A DNA stretch of 64,000 nucleotides from NCBI RefSeq assembly GCF_045066735.1, contig NZ_JBISHH010000002.1, forward strand, positions 62,001-126,000. The letters are read 5' to 3'. Positions 1-9,078 of the stretch are shown one piece after another. The notes under the pieces were generated by a model. The model did not search any database, was not told where the DNA came from, and was given only the letters and a program-made list of their open reading frames with translations. The position numbers and the translations under genes are program-made. The first letter of the stretch is position 1. Each line of letters starts with the position of its first letter. This DNA is from Algibacter sp045066735. GTDB lineage: Bacteria > Bacteroidota > Bacteroidia > Flavobacteriales > Flavobacteriaceae.

Positions 1-154
1 ACTCTACCTCAATGGCAACACTGCCATTTTGTTCTTCAAAAGTTAATGCATTATTTATTAAAGGCAAACTTAAAGCATCATTTTGAGCCTCCAAAAATAG
101 ACATGTAAAGGTAAAAAGGATAGTAACGATATTTCCTAATTTTAATGGTCTCAC
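1..154 (-). CDS. Secreted protein, N-terminal part only (cut by window edge)
   Basis: The minus strand is open from a GTG at 154 to the window edge. Its product begins with Arg-Pro-Leu-Lys, then a hydrophobic stretch ending in Ala-Gln, a typical Sec signal peptide, followed by the start of a mature protein (LTFEEQNGSVAIEVE). No in-frame ATG exists and an in-frame stop lies 15-18 bases upstream, so GTG is the best start I can see. The gene is divergent from susC and has its own regulon-type promoter at 215-261, so it probably belongs to the same PUL. The FEEQNGSVAIEVE start resembles that of some secreted PUL glycoside hydrolases, but too little is present to name a family. Confidence 0.6.
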   Translation of the reverse strand, partial: MRPLKLGNIVTILFTFTCLFLEAQNDALSLPLINNALTFEEQNGSVAIEVE

Positions 155-214
155 TTCGTTAATTATTACCTTTTATTTCAAAAGGGTTTTAATTTAAATT
201 TATACTAAATTTTT

Positions 215-261
215 TAAAAATAGACACTAACTTTTATTAATGTGACCTGCTCTATCCTGTA
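215..261 (-). promoter_or_regulatory. Regulon-type promoter for the divergent left gene
   Basis: Read on the minus strand, TACAGGATA (261-253) is followed ten bases later by AGCAGGTCA (251-243), then exactly 20 bases, then TATTTTTA (222-215), which fits the Bacteroidota -7 element except at its last base. The same box, spacing and -7 arrangement occurs at seven other promoters in the window. The second box copy sits where a -33 element would be, which suggests an activator-dependent promoter. Confidence 0.65.
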
Positions 262-324
262 TTCCTATTTTTTAAAATAGAACATAAATAATAAAGAAAT
301 AAAAGTAAGAATTTTATCTCAGTG

Positions 325-371
325 AAACAGATAGTACAGGATAGTTAATAATAAAACAGTGTATAAATTTG
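325..371 (+). promoter_or_regulatory. Regulon-type promoter for susCD
   Basis: TACAGGATA lies at 335-343. A weaker copy keeping GATA in the same register lies ten bases upstream (325-333). Exactly 20 bases after the main box is TAAATTTG (364-371), a perfect TAnnTTTG -7 element. The susC start codon follows 29 bases later. No TTTG -33 element is visible, as its place is taken by the box. Confidence 0.72.
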
Positions 372-400
372 GATTAATACAATTAATTAACTAAATATTT

Positions 401-3400
401 ATGAATTTAAAAACTAAACCAAAAGTTCATTCCGGTTTTCAGAAAAATTGGATGTGTGCAGCCTTGTTATTATTATGCATGGCGATGACAAATGCACAAA
501 CGGTGTCGGGTACCGTAACCGCAGATGGTCAACCATTACCTGGAGCTATTGTTATTGTTAAAGGAACAACCACAGGAACAACTACAGATTTTGATGGAGA
601 GTTTACTATTAGCGCAGGAGCACAGAGTACACTTTCTATATCTTATGTGGGATATTCAACAAAAGAAGTTCTTGTTGGAAATCAAACACAAATTAATGTT
701 GTACTTGAAGAAGACAACCTATTAGATGAGGTTGTTATTATTGGATACGGAACACAGCGAAAATCTGATTTAACAGGTTCTGTATCTTCTGTAAGTTCAG
801 AAGATTTAACTGCAGTTCCTGTTTCCAGAGTAGACCAAGCGTTACAAGGTAGGGCTTCTGGTGTTCAAGTCACGCAAACTAGTGGTGCACCGGGTGCGGG
901 TACCGTAATTAGAGTAAGGGGAGGGAATTCCATTACTGGAAGTAACGAACCGCTTTGGGTTATTGATGGTATTGTGGTTGGAACCAATTTTAATTTAAAT
1001 AATATTAATAGTAGCGATATTAAATCTATCGAAATTTTAAAAGATGCTTCTTCTATTGCTATTTATGGTTCTAGAGGAGCTAATGGTGTTGTTTTGGTAA
1101 CAACTAAAAACGGTAAAGGTGCTGCTTCAGGTAAACCAGAGGTAAGTGTAAATCTTTATACTAGTAGCCAAATGGTACCAGAACTTCCAGCTATGTTGTC
1201 TCAAGCAGAACAAATAGAATTTACCAATGAAAGTGCAAGGTTTAGATCGGCGGCAGAGCCTTTTCCAAACGATCCTTCAACATACCCAGATAACGACTGG
1301 TTTGATTTATTATTAGGAACAGCCCCTATATTTAATACCGATGTGTCCATATCTGGTGCAACAGATAATTTGAATTATTACACCTCTTTAAATTACTTTA
1401 ATCAAGAAGGTATTGTTAAGAGTACAGGTATTGAAAAATATATTTTTAGGTCTAATTTAGACTATACATTAAGCGATAAAGTTAAAGCAGGATTTAGAAT
1501 TAATTATTCTAGAATTGAACAAGATAATGGTAATGCCAGTTTTGGAAATGCTTTTGCTACACTTAGAACACAACCAATCTATAATGATGATGGTACGTTT
1601 AATGGTTTTGATGATGTTGTAGGTTCTCCTTGGTCTAACCCAATAGCTAATATAGCTCTAAATACTAACGAAACATTTTCAAATAATTTATTGGCTTCGC
1701 TTTATTTAGAATATAAGCCAGCTCCAAAATGGATAATTCGTTCAACATTTAGTCCAGAATTTAATAATACAAAACAAAATAGATTTACGTCTAGCCAAAG
1801 TCCAAACTTGCTTATTGTAAACGATTTAGGTAATGCAAGTGTTAGAACGGTAGCTAGTACTGGTTGGAATAATGAAAATACAGTGCAGTTTCAAACCGAT
1901 TTAGGAGAAGATCACAGTTTAACAGCTCTTGCTGGTGCCTCTTTTCAAAAAGTATCAACAGAAATTACAGAAGCCCAAGCTTTTGGTATTACAAGTGATG
2001 CTACAGGATTTAATAATTTAGGATTTTCCGATCCAACTAGAAGTGTTGTAAGTAGTGATTTTACAGGATTTCAAATTGCCTCTTTCTTTGGAAGATTAAA
2101 TTATTCGTATAAAGACAAATACCTTTTAACTCTTGTTGGAAGGTCCGATGGTAGTTCGGTATTTGCTGCTGGAAACCAATACGAATTTTACCCTTCTGTA
2201 GCAGGTGCTTGGAAAATAACAGAAGAACCATTTATGGAAAACCAAAATATTTTTCAAGACTTAAAATTAAGAGCTAGTTATGGTAAATCGGGAAATCAAG
2301 CTATTGACCCATATAGAACTAAAGGTATATTGGTGGAAGCTAACACAACACTTAATGGTGTTGAGCAACCTGGATTAACATTAGGAAGACCATCAAACCC
2401 TAACTTGCAATGGGAAACAACTAACTCGTTAGATATTGCTGTAGAGGCTTCACTTTTTGGAGGAAAAGTTTTTACCGAGTTAAATTACTACTATAAAAAA
2501 ACTAACGATTTATTATTAGATGTAACTATACCACGTCAAACAGGATTTACAAGTCAATTGCAAAACGTGGGTGCGTTAGAAAATAAAGGATGGGAGTTTC
2601 TTGTAAATTCGACAAATATTAGTAATGCTAATTTTAACTGGAATTCAACCTTGTCGTTATCTTCAAATAAAAACAAAATATTAGATCTTGGAGGTGTCGA
2701 TTTTATTGATGTTACTGTCGATGCTATTTTAGGTTCTGGAAATACACGTTTAATTGTTGGAGAATCTGTTCCTGTGTATACGGGAGTACCATTTTTAGGG
2801 ACTTGGAAAAGTCAAGAAGAAATTGATGCATCTGGCTTAACAGACCCTCAAGTTGTAGGAGGTGCAAAATTTGAAGATGTAAATGGCGATAATATTATTT
2901 CTAATGAAGACGCTGTAGTTTTAGGGAGTCCATTACCAGATTTAATTTTTGGATTCGAAAACTCTTTTTCATACAAAAACTGGGATTTTTCATTCTACCT
3001 GCAAGGTACAGTGGGTAACGAAGTTTATAATTTAAGAACTCGAAATCACTATTTTAACAGAGGTGAAACTACTAAGTTTGCGGAGTTAGCAAATAGATGG
3101 ACTGTAGATAATCCTACCTCCAATATACCTAGAGCTGGTGCAGATTCGGTAACATCAACGCCTCCAAATTCTGAATATGTTGAAGACGGATCGCATTTAA
3201 GATTAAAAACGGTAAGATTAGCCTATAATTTACCTGTTGACGATATGGGGTTAAAAGGTTTAAAAAATGCAACTATTTATTTTTCGGGAAGTAACTTATT
3301 GCTGTTGTCTGACTTTAGGTTGATTGATCCAGAATCTAGTCGTTTTGGAAGAAGTGGACTTGGGAACATAGCTCAAGGTTATAACGATGGGTCTTACCCT

Positions 3401-3442
3401 AATCCAAGAGTTTTAACATTAGGGTTAAACGTAACATTTTAA
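401..3442 (+). CDS. susC: SusC/RagA-type TonB-dependent outer-membrane transporter
   Basis: This 1013-residue protein is the outer-membrane barrel that imports oligosaccharides with its SusD partner, powered by TonB. It has an N-terminal signal peptide ending near the AQT at about residue 34. A CarboxypepD_reg-like domain (residues about 34-110) follows, then the DEVVIIGYGTQRKSDLTG segment typical of the SusC TonB-box and plug start, a plug domain to about 240, and a long beta-barrel ending in an aromatic C-terminus (LNVTF). Length is normal for the family. It is followed after 12 bases by susD. Its promoter carries the regulon box, so it is likely induced together with rhamnose catabolism. 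The ligand is inferred to be ulvan oligosaccharide from context only. Confidence 0.95.
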   Translation: MNLKTKPKVHSGFQKNWMCAALLLLCMAMTNAQTVSGTVTADGQPLPGAIVIVKGTTTGTTTDFDGEFTISAGAQSTLSISYVGYSTKEVLVGNQTQINVVLEEDNLLDEVVIIGYGTQRKSDLTGSVSSVSSEDLTAVPVSRVDQALQGRASGVQVTQTSGAPGAGTVIRVRGGNSITGSNEPLWVIDGIVVGTNFNLNNINSSDIKSIEILKDASSIAIYGSRGANGVVLVTTKNGKGAASGKPEVSVNLYTSSQMVPELPAMLSQAEQIEFTNESARFRSAAEPFPNDPSTYPDNDWFDLLLGTAPIFNTDVSISGATDNLNYYTSLNYFNQEGIVKSTGIEKYIFRSNLDYTLSDKVKAGFRINYSRIEQDNGNASFGNAFATLRTQPIYNDDGTFNGFDDVVGSPWSNPIANIALNTNETFSNNLLASLYLEYKPAPKWIIRSTFSPEFNNTKQNRFTSSQSPNLLIVNDLGNASVRTVASTGWNNENTVQFQTDLGEDHSLTALAGASFQKVSTEITEAQAFGITSDATGFNNLGFSDPTRSVVSSDFTGFQIASFFGRLNYSYKDKYLLTLVGRSDGSSVFAAGNQYEFYPSVAGAWKITEEPFMENQNIFQDLKLRASYGKSGNQAIDPYRTKGILVEANTTLNGVEQPGLTLGRPSNPNLQWETTNSLDIAVEASLFGGKVFTELNYYYKKTNDLLLDVTIPRQTGFTSQLQNVGALENKGWEFLVNSTNISNANFNWNSTLSLSSNKNKILDLGGVDFIDVTVDAILGSGNTRLIVGESVPVYTGVPFLGTWKSQEEIDASGLTDPQVVGGAKFEDVNGDNIISNEDAVVLGSPLPDLIFGFENSFSYKNWDFSFYLQGTVGNEVYNLRTRNHYFNRGETTKFAELANRWTVDNPTSNIPRAGADSVTSTPPNSEYVEDGSHLRLKTVRLAYNLPVDDMGLKGLKNATIYFSGSNLLLLSDFRLIDPESSRFGRSGLGNIAQGYNDGSYPNPRVLTLGLNVTF

Positions 3443-3454
3443 AAACAAACACAG

Positions 3455-5047
3455 ATGAAAACAAAACATATATTTTTATACATCTTAATTTCTATTGCTA
3501 TATTTAGTTGTGATAGCTTTTTGGAAGAAGATCCAAAAGCATTAATAGCGCCAGAAACTTTTTATGCTTCGGAAAACGATGCTAGACAAGCAATGAACGG
3601 CGTTTATGGTATTTTAAAAAACAATTCAATATACGGGCAGGTTGGTCTAGATGTTTTTTACGATAATGGAGCCGATATTATTGAGCCTAACCGTGCAGCT
3701 AATATTTTTGAGCCGATAGGGAATTATTCAATGAACGAGGCTATCGCTGATGTTTCTGTTCAAAAAATGAGTGTTTCAGATACTTGGAAAGATCTTTATA
3801 GAGTAATTAATAATGTTAATATAATTATTGATCGAGTTACTGGTAATCAAGCTATAACCGAAGCTTCGCAAGCAGATATTATTGCCGATGCTAGATTTGT
3901 AAGAGCACTAAGTTATTGGCATATTACAAACCTTTGGGGAGATGCTCCTTATTACACAGAGGCACTTGAAATAGACGAGGTAAAAGTGCTAGGAAGAACA
4001 GATGAAGCAACAATAATAAATGGTATTTTAGATGATTTGGAATTTGCTCAAGCAAATTTAAAAGACGCTTATACTGGCGACGATAGTGGTAGAGCATCAA
4101 AATGGGCAGCAGCAATTATCGAAGCTAAAATTTATATGCAACAAGAACAATGGCAAGACGGGTTGGATAAATGTCTTGAAATTATTAATCAATCGCCTCA
4201 TGCTTTGATGCCTAATTATGCAGCTGTTTTTAGTGCTTCAAATGAATATAATTCAGAGATTATTTGGTCGTTAGATTTTGCTAAAGATATAAGAGGACAG
4301 TTTGAAGAAGGGACCGTAAGGGAAGATGGTACTTTACCTGCAGTTTTTGGTAACGGTAACTGGAGACCAAGTATGTTTAGCCCGCGTTTAAGGGATGAAC
4401 CTAAAAATTCAGATGAAAGAACGGCATTACGTGATGCTTTAAACGCTAGGGATGAGGCGTTTAATGGGACCGGGCTACAAGTAGCTTCAAAAGATTTTGC
4501 CGAAAATTTCCCAATTAATGATTTAAGACGGCCATTAAATATTGCAGATACATATTTAGGATTCGAATTAAATTTCCCATACATGCCTAAATTTTGGAAT
4601 TTAGATGTGAATGATTCTCCACGTTTTAACCATTCGGATAATAGATTGGTATTTCGTTTGGCAGATGTGCACTTAATGGCTGCTGAATGTGAAAATGAGC
4701 GCCCAGGAGGAGATCCATCGGTTGCGTATAATTATATTAAGGATATTAGGGAAAGGGCCTATTCTACTGTATTTGAAGCCGAAGCTCTAAAAGGGCTTAA
4801 TAAAGAACAGTTTAGAGAAGCTATATATGATGAGCGTAAATGGGAGTTGGCAGGAGAATGTATGAGACGATACGATTTAATTAGATGGGGAATTCTGCAG
4901 GAGGTCGTTCAGGATTTAGAATATAGATTCTGGGATCCAGCTGCAAATATAAAAGCATGGCACGATAAACTACCCATACCATTGCAAGAGCTGCAAACAA
5001 ACCCAGCTTTATTGGAATCGGACCCAACAAATAATGGATACAGATAA
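3455..5047 (+). CDS. susD: SusD/RagB-type surface glycan-binding lipoprotein
   Basis: This 530-residue lipoprotein forms the lid of the SusC transporter and captures oligosaccharides at the cell surface. The signal peptide ends in a lipobox (IAIFSC), and the mature protein starts with the CDSFLEEDPKALI pattern common to SusD proteins. The RagB/SusD fold is supported by DVHLMAAECENE and the C-terminal RRYDLIRWGILQ segment. It lies 12 bases after susC and is followed by a strong terminator, so susC and susD form a two-gene unit. The ligand cannot be read from sequence. Confidence 0.94.
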   Translation: MKTKHIFLYILISIAIFSCDSFLEEDPKALIAPETFYASENDARQAMNGVYGILKNNSIYGQVGLDVFYDNGADIIEPNRAANIFEPIGNYSMNEAIADVSVQKMSVSDTWKDLYRVINNVNIIIDRVTGNQAITEASQADIIADARFVRALSYWHITNLWGDAPYYTEALEIDEVKVLGRTDEATIINGILDDLEFAQANLKDAYTGDDSGRASKWAAAIIEAKIYMQQEQWQDGLDKCLEIINQSPHALMPNYAAVFSASNEYNSEIIWSLDFAKDIRGQFEEGTVREDGTLPAVFGNGNWRPSMFSPRLRDEPKNSDERTALRDALNARDEAFNGTGLQVASKDFAENFPINDLRRPLNIADTYLGFELNFPYMPKFWNLDVNDSPRFNHSDNRLVFRLADVHLMAAECENERPGGDPSVAYNYIKDIRERAYSTVFEAEALKGLNKEQFREAIYDERKWELAGECMRRYDLIRWGILQEVVQDLEYRFWDPAANIKAWHDKLPIPLQELQTNPALLESDPTNNGYR

Positions 5048-5075
5048 TATTTTTTATTATAGTTAGTTTTTTTTA

Positions 5076-5111
5076 AGACTGGAAGTATATTATACTTCCG
5101 GTCTTTTTTTT
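5076..5111 (+). terminator. Rho-independent terminator after susD
   Basis: A 14-base stem (5076-5089 with 5091-5104, one G-T pair) with essentially no loop is followed by an uninterrupted T run to 5111. It closes the susCD unit just before the next regulon promoter. Confidence 0.8.
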
Positions 5112-5160
5112 GTGTTTAGGTTTCATGTTACTAAACTAACATAAGTTAAAAATTTTGTGT

Positions 5161-5207
5161 TGCAGTATGGTACAGGATACAAAATTTAGTTTTTGAAATT
5201 AAATTTG
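5161..5207 (+). promoter_or_regulatory. Regulon-type promoter for the GH5/GH3 unit
   Basis: TACAGGATA at 5171-5179 is preceded ten bases upstream by TGCAGTATG (5161-5169) and followed after exactly 20 bases by TAAATTTG (5200-5207), identical in -7 sequence and spacing to the susC promoter. The first gene starts 43 bases downstream. Confidence 0.72.
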
Positions 5208-5250
5208 ATTCATTCCTTTTAAAATCTTTTAATTTAACAATAACTATATT

Positions 5251-6651
5251 ATGACAATTAAAATACGAATTCTTTTTCTTGTGTTTGTTTTAGGCTCTTT
5301 TCATGCTTTTACACAAATAAAACATGGACTAAGAGACCAGAATGGAAGGCATAGTATACCAAGAGGCTTTGTTGTAAATACCAATGACCATGCCGGAGAA
5401 GTTTTTTTTGATAGTGATGACTATGCACGAATGGTTAGAATGGGTGCGAACACTCAAGTTATTCGACTGGAATTGGGTAAGCTTAGTAAGTTTCCTGGTG
5501 GTAAACTAGAACCAAATTACCTTAAAAAATTAGATACTTTAGTAATGTTAGGAAGACATTCTGGAATTAAAACAGTATTTAAAATGACCGTTTATGGCGT
5601 AGATAAATTTGTTTGGGAAGAATTCTGGCAAAATAAAGAGAATGAATACGAAACTTATATTGATGCTTGGAAAGTAATCTGGGATAGATATGCCAAGGAT
5701 TCGGCTGTTTTAGGATATGATGTTGTTAACGAACCTAGAAAATTAACTATGGAAATATCATATAAAGACCTAACTAACAAATACCTTATTCCGCTTTATC
5801 AAAAAATTATTGACGAAAGTCAAAAAATAAATGCAGATAAATTGATTTTGTTTCAGTCTATTTTTATGAATAAAGGAGAAAAAATAGATAATAACCAATA
5901 CTCAGAAATTACAGCGCCAATTAACAGGAAAAATATTGTATTTGCACCGCATATTTACCAAAATGACATCGATTTTATAGAGCGAAATATGAATCGTTTT
6001 GATAAAGAATCAGATATGTTAAATGCACCAATCTTAATAGGAGAATGGGGGTTTCCAACCTTTGCAACCACAGATACTTTACTAACAGGTAAATTAGGAC
6101 AACTAAAATATAGAGAACTTTACATACGCACAGCCGAGGTTTTCGATAAAATGGGCGTAGGCTCCATTAAAGCTTGGTTTTTAGGAAATAGAACGATGCA
6201 AAATTTTCTTCCAGGAGGCCCATCAACATGGTCTATTTTTAGCGATAAAACAGATGCTGGTACCGTAGAACGTAAATACATTACCGATGTCATATCACGA
6301 CCTTTTCCGCAAACTATAGCTGGAGATATTCAATCCTTTTTGTTTAATCATGCCATCAGAACTTTAAATTTAAATATAAAATCAGATAATAGTAAAGGTG
6401 CTTCAACACTATTTATTGGAGCAAATAGGCATTACCCCGATGGGTTTTCCATTTTAATTGATGACTCTATTGTAATGTATCATAATCCATTAAAAAAAGT
6501 AAGATTGGAAACCTACAAGGCTCCTAAAGATTTTAATCCATCAGATTTTATTTGGGATGAATACACTCAAAAATTAACCATTTTAAAATGGCCTAAGGAT
6601 AAGAGTAATTTAAATATAAAAATTGTTCCCGGAATCAGGAATTTCAACTAA
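5251..6651 (+). CDS. GH5-like secreted glycoside hydrolase
   Basis: This 466-residue protein has a signal peptide (ending near FTQ at residue 22) and a (beta/alpha)8 catalytic domain from about 30 to 350. The family A hydrolase signatures are present: VVNEPR with the probable acid/base Glu161, and ILIGEWGFP with the probable nucleophile Glu265. The C-terminal roughly 110 residues form a small beta-rich domain. Such proteins are often annotated as cellulase or endoglycoceramidase-like, but that does not set the substrate. In this locus it more likely acts on a linkage in ulvan or an attached side chain. It begins a two-gene unit with the GH3 gene and has its own regulon promoter. Confidence 0.8.
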   Translation: MTIKIRILFLVFVLGSFHAFTQIKHGLRDQNGRHSIPRGFVVNTNDHAGEVFFDSDDYARMVRMGANTQVIRLELGKLSKFPGGKLEPNYLKKLDTLVMLGRHSGIKTVFKMTVYGVDKFVWEEFWQNKENEYETYIDAWKVIWDRYAKDSAVLGYDVVNEPRKLTMEISYKDLTNKYLIPLYQKIIDESQKINADKLILFQSIFMNKGEKIDNNQYSEITAPINRKNIVFAPHIYQNDIDFIERNMNRFDKESDMLNAPILIGEWGFPTFATTDTLLTGKLGQLKYRELYIRTAEVFDKMGVGSIKAWFLGNRTMQNFLPGGPSTWSIFSDKTDAGTVERKYITDVISRPFPQTIAGDIQSFLFNHAIRTLNLNIKSDNSKGASTLFIGANRHYPDGFSILIDDSIVMYHNPLKKVRLETYKAPKDFNPSDFIWDEYTQKLTILKWPKDKSNLNIKIVPGIRNFN

Positions 6652-6681
6652 ATATACCAACCTATTATAAAGATAAAATAA

Positions 6682-8847
6682 ATGAAAAAAATAGTGTTAA
6701 CATGTTTTATTTCAGCTGTATTATTGGGCTGTGATTCAAAAAAGTCTACTTCAGAATCTGGAGTTTCAGACAAAGCACAAAAGGTAGAAACACTTGTAAA
6801 CCAAATGACGTTAGATGAAAAAATAGCTGAAATGACTCAAGATGCACCAACTAACGATAGATTGGGAATTCCTGTTATGAAATATGGAGAAGCATTACAT
6901 GGCTTATGGCTTGTTCTAGATTATTATGGTAATACAACGGTTTATCCACAAGCGGTGGCCTGTGCTTCAACCTGGGAACCAGAGTTAATAAAAAAAATGG
7001 CTACTCAAACAGCATTAGAAGCTCGTGCTTTGGGTGTTACCCATTGTTATTCTCCTAATTTAGATGTTTATGCCGGTGATGCGCGTTATGGTCGTGTTGA
7101 AGAGTCTTATGGTGAAGACCCCTATTTGGTTTCAAGAATGGGTGTTGCATTTATCGAGGGTCTACAAGGTACAGGAGATGAGCAATTTGATGAAAATCAT
7201 GTTATTGCAACGGCTAAGCATTTTGTTGGATACCCTGAAAACCGCCGTGGTATAAATGGTGGATTTAGTGATATGTCCGAACGTCGTTTACGCGAGGTTT
7301 ACCTGCCATCTTTCGAGGCGGCAGTTAAGGAAGCTAAAGTAGGTTCGGTTATGCCAGGGCATCAAGACTATAACGGAGTGCCGTGTCATATGAATACTTG
7401 GTTGTTGCAGGATATCTTGCGAGATGAATTAGGTTTTGATGGATTTATTGTTTCCGATAATAATGATGTAGGAAGGTTAGAAACCATGCATTACATTGCA
7501 GAAAACCGTACAGAAGCTGCAATTTTAGGACTAAAAGCGGGTGTTGATATGGACTTAGTAATAGGAAAGAATGTTGATTTAGCAACGTATCATACAAACA
7601 TTTTGAAGGATACTGTAATGCAGAATCCTGAATTGATGAAGTATATTGACAAAGCCACATCACGTATTTTAACTGCAAAATATAAGTTAGGTTTATTTGA
7701 TGCAGAACCAAAAGAGATTGATCCAGAAACTGCAGAAGCAGGTAGTGACGAGCACCGTGAGTTTGCATTGGAGTTAGCAGAAAAATCTATTATCATGCTA
7801 AAAAATGATAATAACCTATTACCGATTGATTTATCAAAAATTAAATCTTTAGCAGTTATTGGACCTAACGCCCACGAAGAAAGACCTAAAAAGAAAACCT
7901 ATAAACTTTTGGGAGGATATTCTGGGTTGCCACCATATTATGTTTCGGTTTTAGACGGTTTAAAGAAAAAAGTAGGTGAAAACGTAAAAATAAACTACGC
8001 TAAAGGATGCGATATTGATAGTTTTTCAAAAGATGGATTTCCTGCTGCTGTTTCTGCTGCAGAAAAATCGGATGCTGTTGTATTAGTGGTGGGTAGTTCT
8101 TATAAAACATGTGGTGAAGGGGGCGATCGTTCAGACCTAGATTTGTATGGGGTTCAAAACGATTTAGTGGAGGCTATTTATAAAACAGGAAAACCGGTTA
8201 TTGTTGTTTTAATTAATGGGCGTCCACTATCCATAAATTACATTGCAGAAAATATTCCTTCCGTTCTTGAAACTTGGTATGGTGGCATGCATGCTGGCGA
8301 TGCTGTTGCTAATGTTATTTTTGGCGATGTTAACCCAGGTGGTAAACTAACCATGTCTTTTCCACGCTCTGTTGGTCAGGTACCAGTAACATATTTGGAA
8401 CGCCCTGACTTTATTGGGTCTGGAAAAGGAAAGTATCGATTTACTGATAAGTCGCCATTATTTCCATTTGGTTATGGTTTAAGCTACACCACTTTTAGTT
8501 ATAGCGAGCCTAAATTAGAACAAGCTACAATCAATGCCGATGGTACAACAACAGTATCGGTAGAAGTTACCAACACTGGAGATCGCGAAGGAGATGAAGT
8601 TGTGCAAATGTACGTGCGAGACGATTATGCTTCGGTAGGGAGATATATTAAACTGTTAAAAGGTTTCGAACGGATTACCTTAAAGCCAGGAGAAACCAAA
8701 ACAGTAAATTTTGATTTAGGTTTTGATGAGCTTAATGTTTTAAATCAAAATATGAAAAAAGTTGTGGAGCCAGGAACTTTTACAATATCAGTAGGAGCAT
8801 CTTCACTAGAAAAGGATTTAAAAAAAGTTGTACTTACGGTAAAATAG
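6682..8847 (+). CDS. GH3 beta-glycosidase lipoprotein (xylosidase or glucosidase type)
   Basis: This 721-residue protein has a lipobox (LLGC, Cys17) and is probably periplasmic or membrane-anchored. The GH3 N-terminal barrel contains the KHF motif (Lys179-Phe181) and GFDGFIVSDN with the predicted nucleophile Asp259. The C-terminal alpha/beta sandwich includes ETWYGGMHAGDAVANV and the PFGYGLSYTTF segment, then a fibronectin III-like domain (from about 610). GH3 enzymes remove terminal beta-linked sugars from non-reducing ends. In an ulvan locus the natural guess is beta-xylosidase, though beta-glucosidase cannot be excluded. It starts 30 bases after the GH5 gene, so the two are probably co-transcribed. 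Confidence 0.88.
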   Translation: MKKIVLTCFISAVLLGCDSKKSTSESGVSDKAQKVETLVNQMTLDEKIAEMTQDAPTNDRLGIPVMKYGEALHGLWLVLDYYGNTTVYPQAVACASTWEPELIKKMATQTALEARALGVTHCYSPNLDVYAGDARYGRVEESYGEDPYLVSRMGVAFIEGLQGTGDEQFDENHVIATAKHFVGYPENRRGINGGFSDMSERRLREVYLPSFEAAVKEAKVGSVMPGHQDYNGVPCHMNTWLLQDILRDELGFDGFIVSDNNDVGRLETMHYIAENRTEAAILGLKAGVDMDLVIGKNVDLATYHTNILKDTVMQNPELMKYIDKATSRILTAKYKLGLFDAEPKEIDPETAEAGSDEHREFALELAEKSIIMLKNDNNLLPIDLSKIKSLAVIGPNAHEERPKKKTYKLLGGYSGLPPYYVSVLDGLKKKVGENVKINYAKGCDIDSFSKDGFPAAVSAAEKSDAVVLVVGSSYKTCGEGGDRSDLDLYGVQNDLVEAIYKTGKPVIVVLINGRPLSINYIAENIPSVLETWYGGMHAGDAVANVIFGDVNPGGKLTMSFPRSVGQVPVTYLERPDFIGSGKGKYRFTDKSPLFPFGYGLSYTTFSYSEPKLEQATINADGTTTVSVEVTNTGDREGDEVVQMYVRDDYASVGRYIKLLKGFERITLKPGETKTVNFDLGFDELNVLNQNMKKVVEPGTFTISVGASSLEKDLKKVVLTVK

Positions 8848-8882
8848 AATAATTTAAAGGTATTAGTTAATATAAAAAAAAC

Positions 8883-8914
8883 AATAATGAGGTTGCAATA
8901 TGTCAACCTTATTA
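8883..8914 (+). terminator. Possible terminator after the GH3 gene
   Basis: An 11-13 base hairpin (8883-8895 with 8904-8914, one wobble pair) follows the GH3 stop codon. The following T run is short, so it may be an inefficient terminator or a transcript-stabilising hairpin. Confidence 0.4.
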
Positions 8915-8966
8915 CTGTTTGAAATTGAATGCTATTAAGCTTATTTATAAATCCTATCATGACCTA

Positions 8967-9013
8967 AGCAGGATGGTACAGGATACATTTATGATGATTT
9001 ACTATTATTTTTA
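8967..9013 (+). promoter_or_regulatory. Regulon-type promoter for the T9SS-exported protein
   Basis: TACAGGATA at 8977-8985 has a clear second copy ten bases upstream (AGCAGGATG, 8967-8975, sharing CAGGAT). After exactly 20 bases comes TATTTTTA (9006-9013), the same -7 variant as at the left-edge and PL24 promoters. Confidence 0.7.
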
Positions 9014-9025
9014 TGCAAACTAAAA

Positions 9026-9042
9026 TGGTTAACCAATTGGTT
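9026..9042 (+). promoter_or_regulatory. Overlapping palindromes in the leader of the T9SS protein gene
   Basis: TGGTTAACCA (9026-9035) and AACCAATTGGTT (9031-9042) are both perfect palindromes sharing AACCA, giving three alternating half-sites. They lie just downstream of the predicted -7 element and 36 bases before the start codon, a position expected for a repressor operator or a 5' leader structure. I found no second copy in the window. Confidence 0.4.
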
Positions 9043-9078
9043 AGCAAGACTAAAATTAATTAAGAACATCTAAAAATT

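Noticed and set aside
3924..4584. Long minus-strand frames inside susD, and similar antisense frames in GH78, GH106 and sulfatase genes
   Set aside because: Composition and position show them to be shadows of the coding strand.
9014..9064. 16-codon frame containing the palindromes
   Set aside because: Too short, no protein-like features, and best explained as leader or operator sequence.
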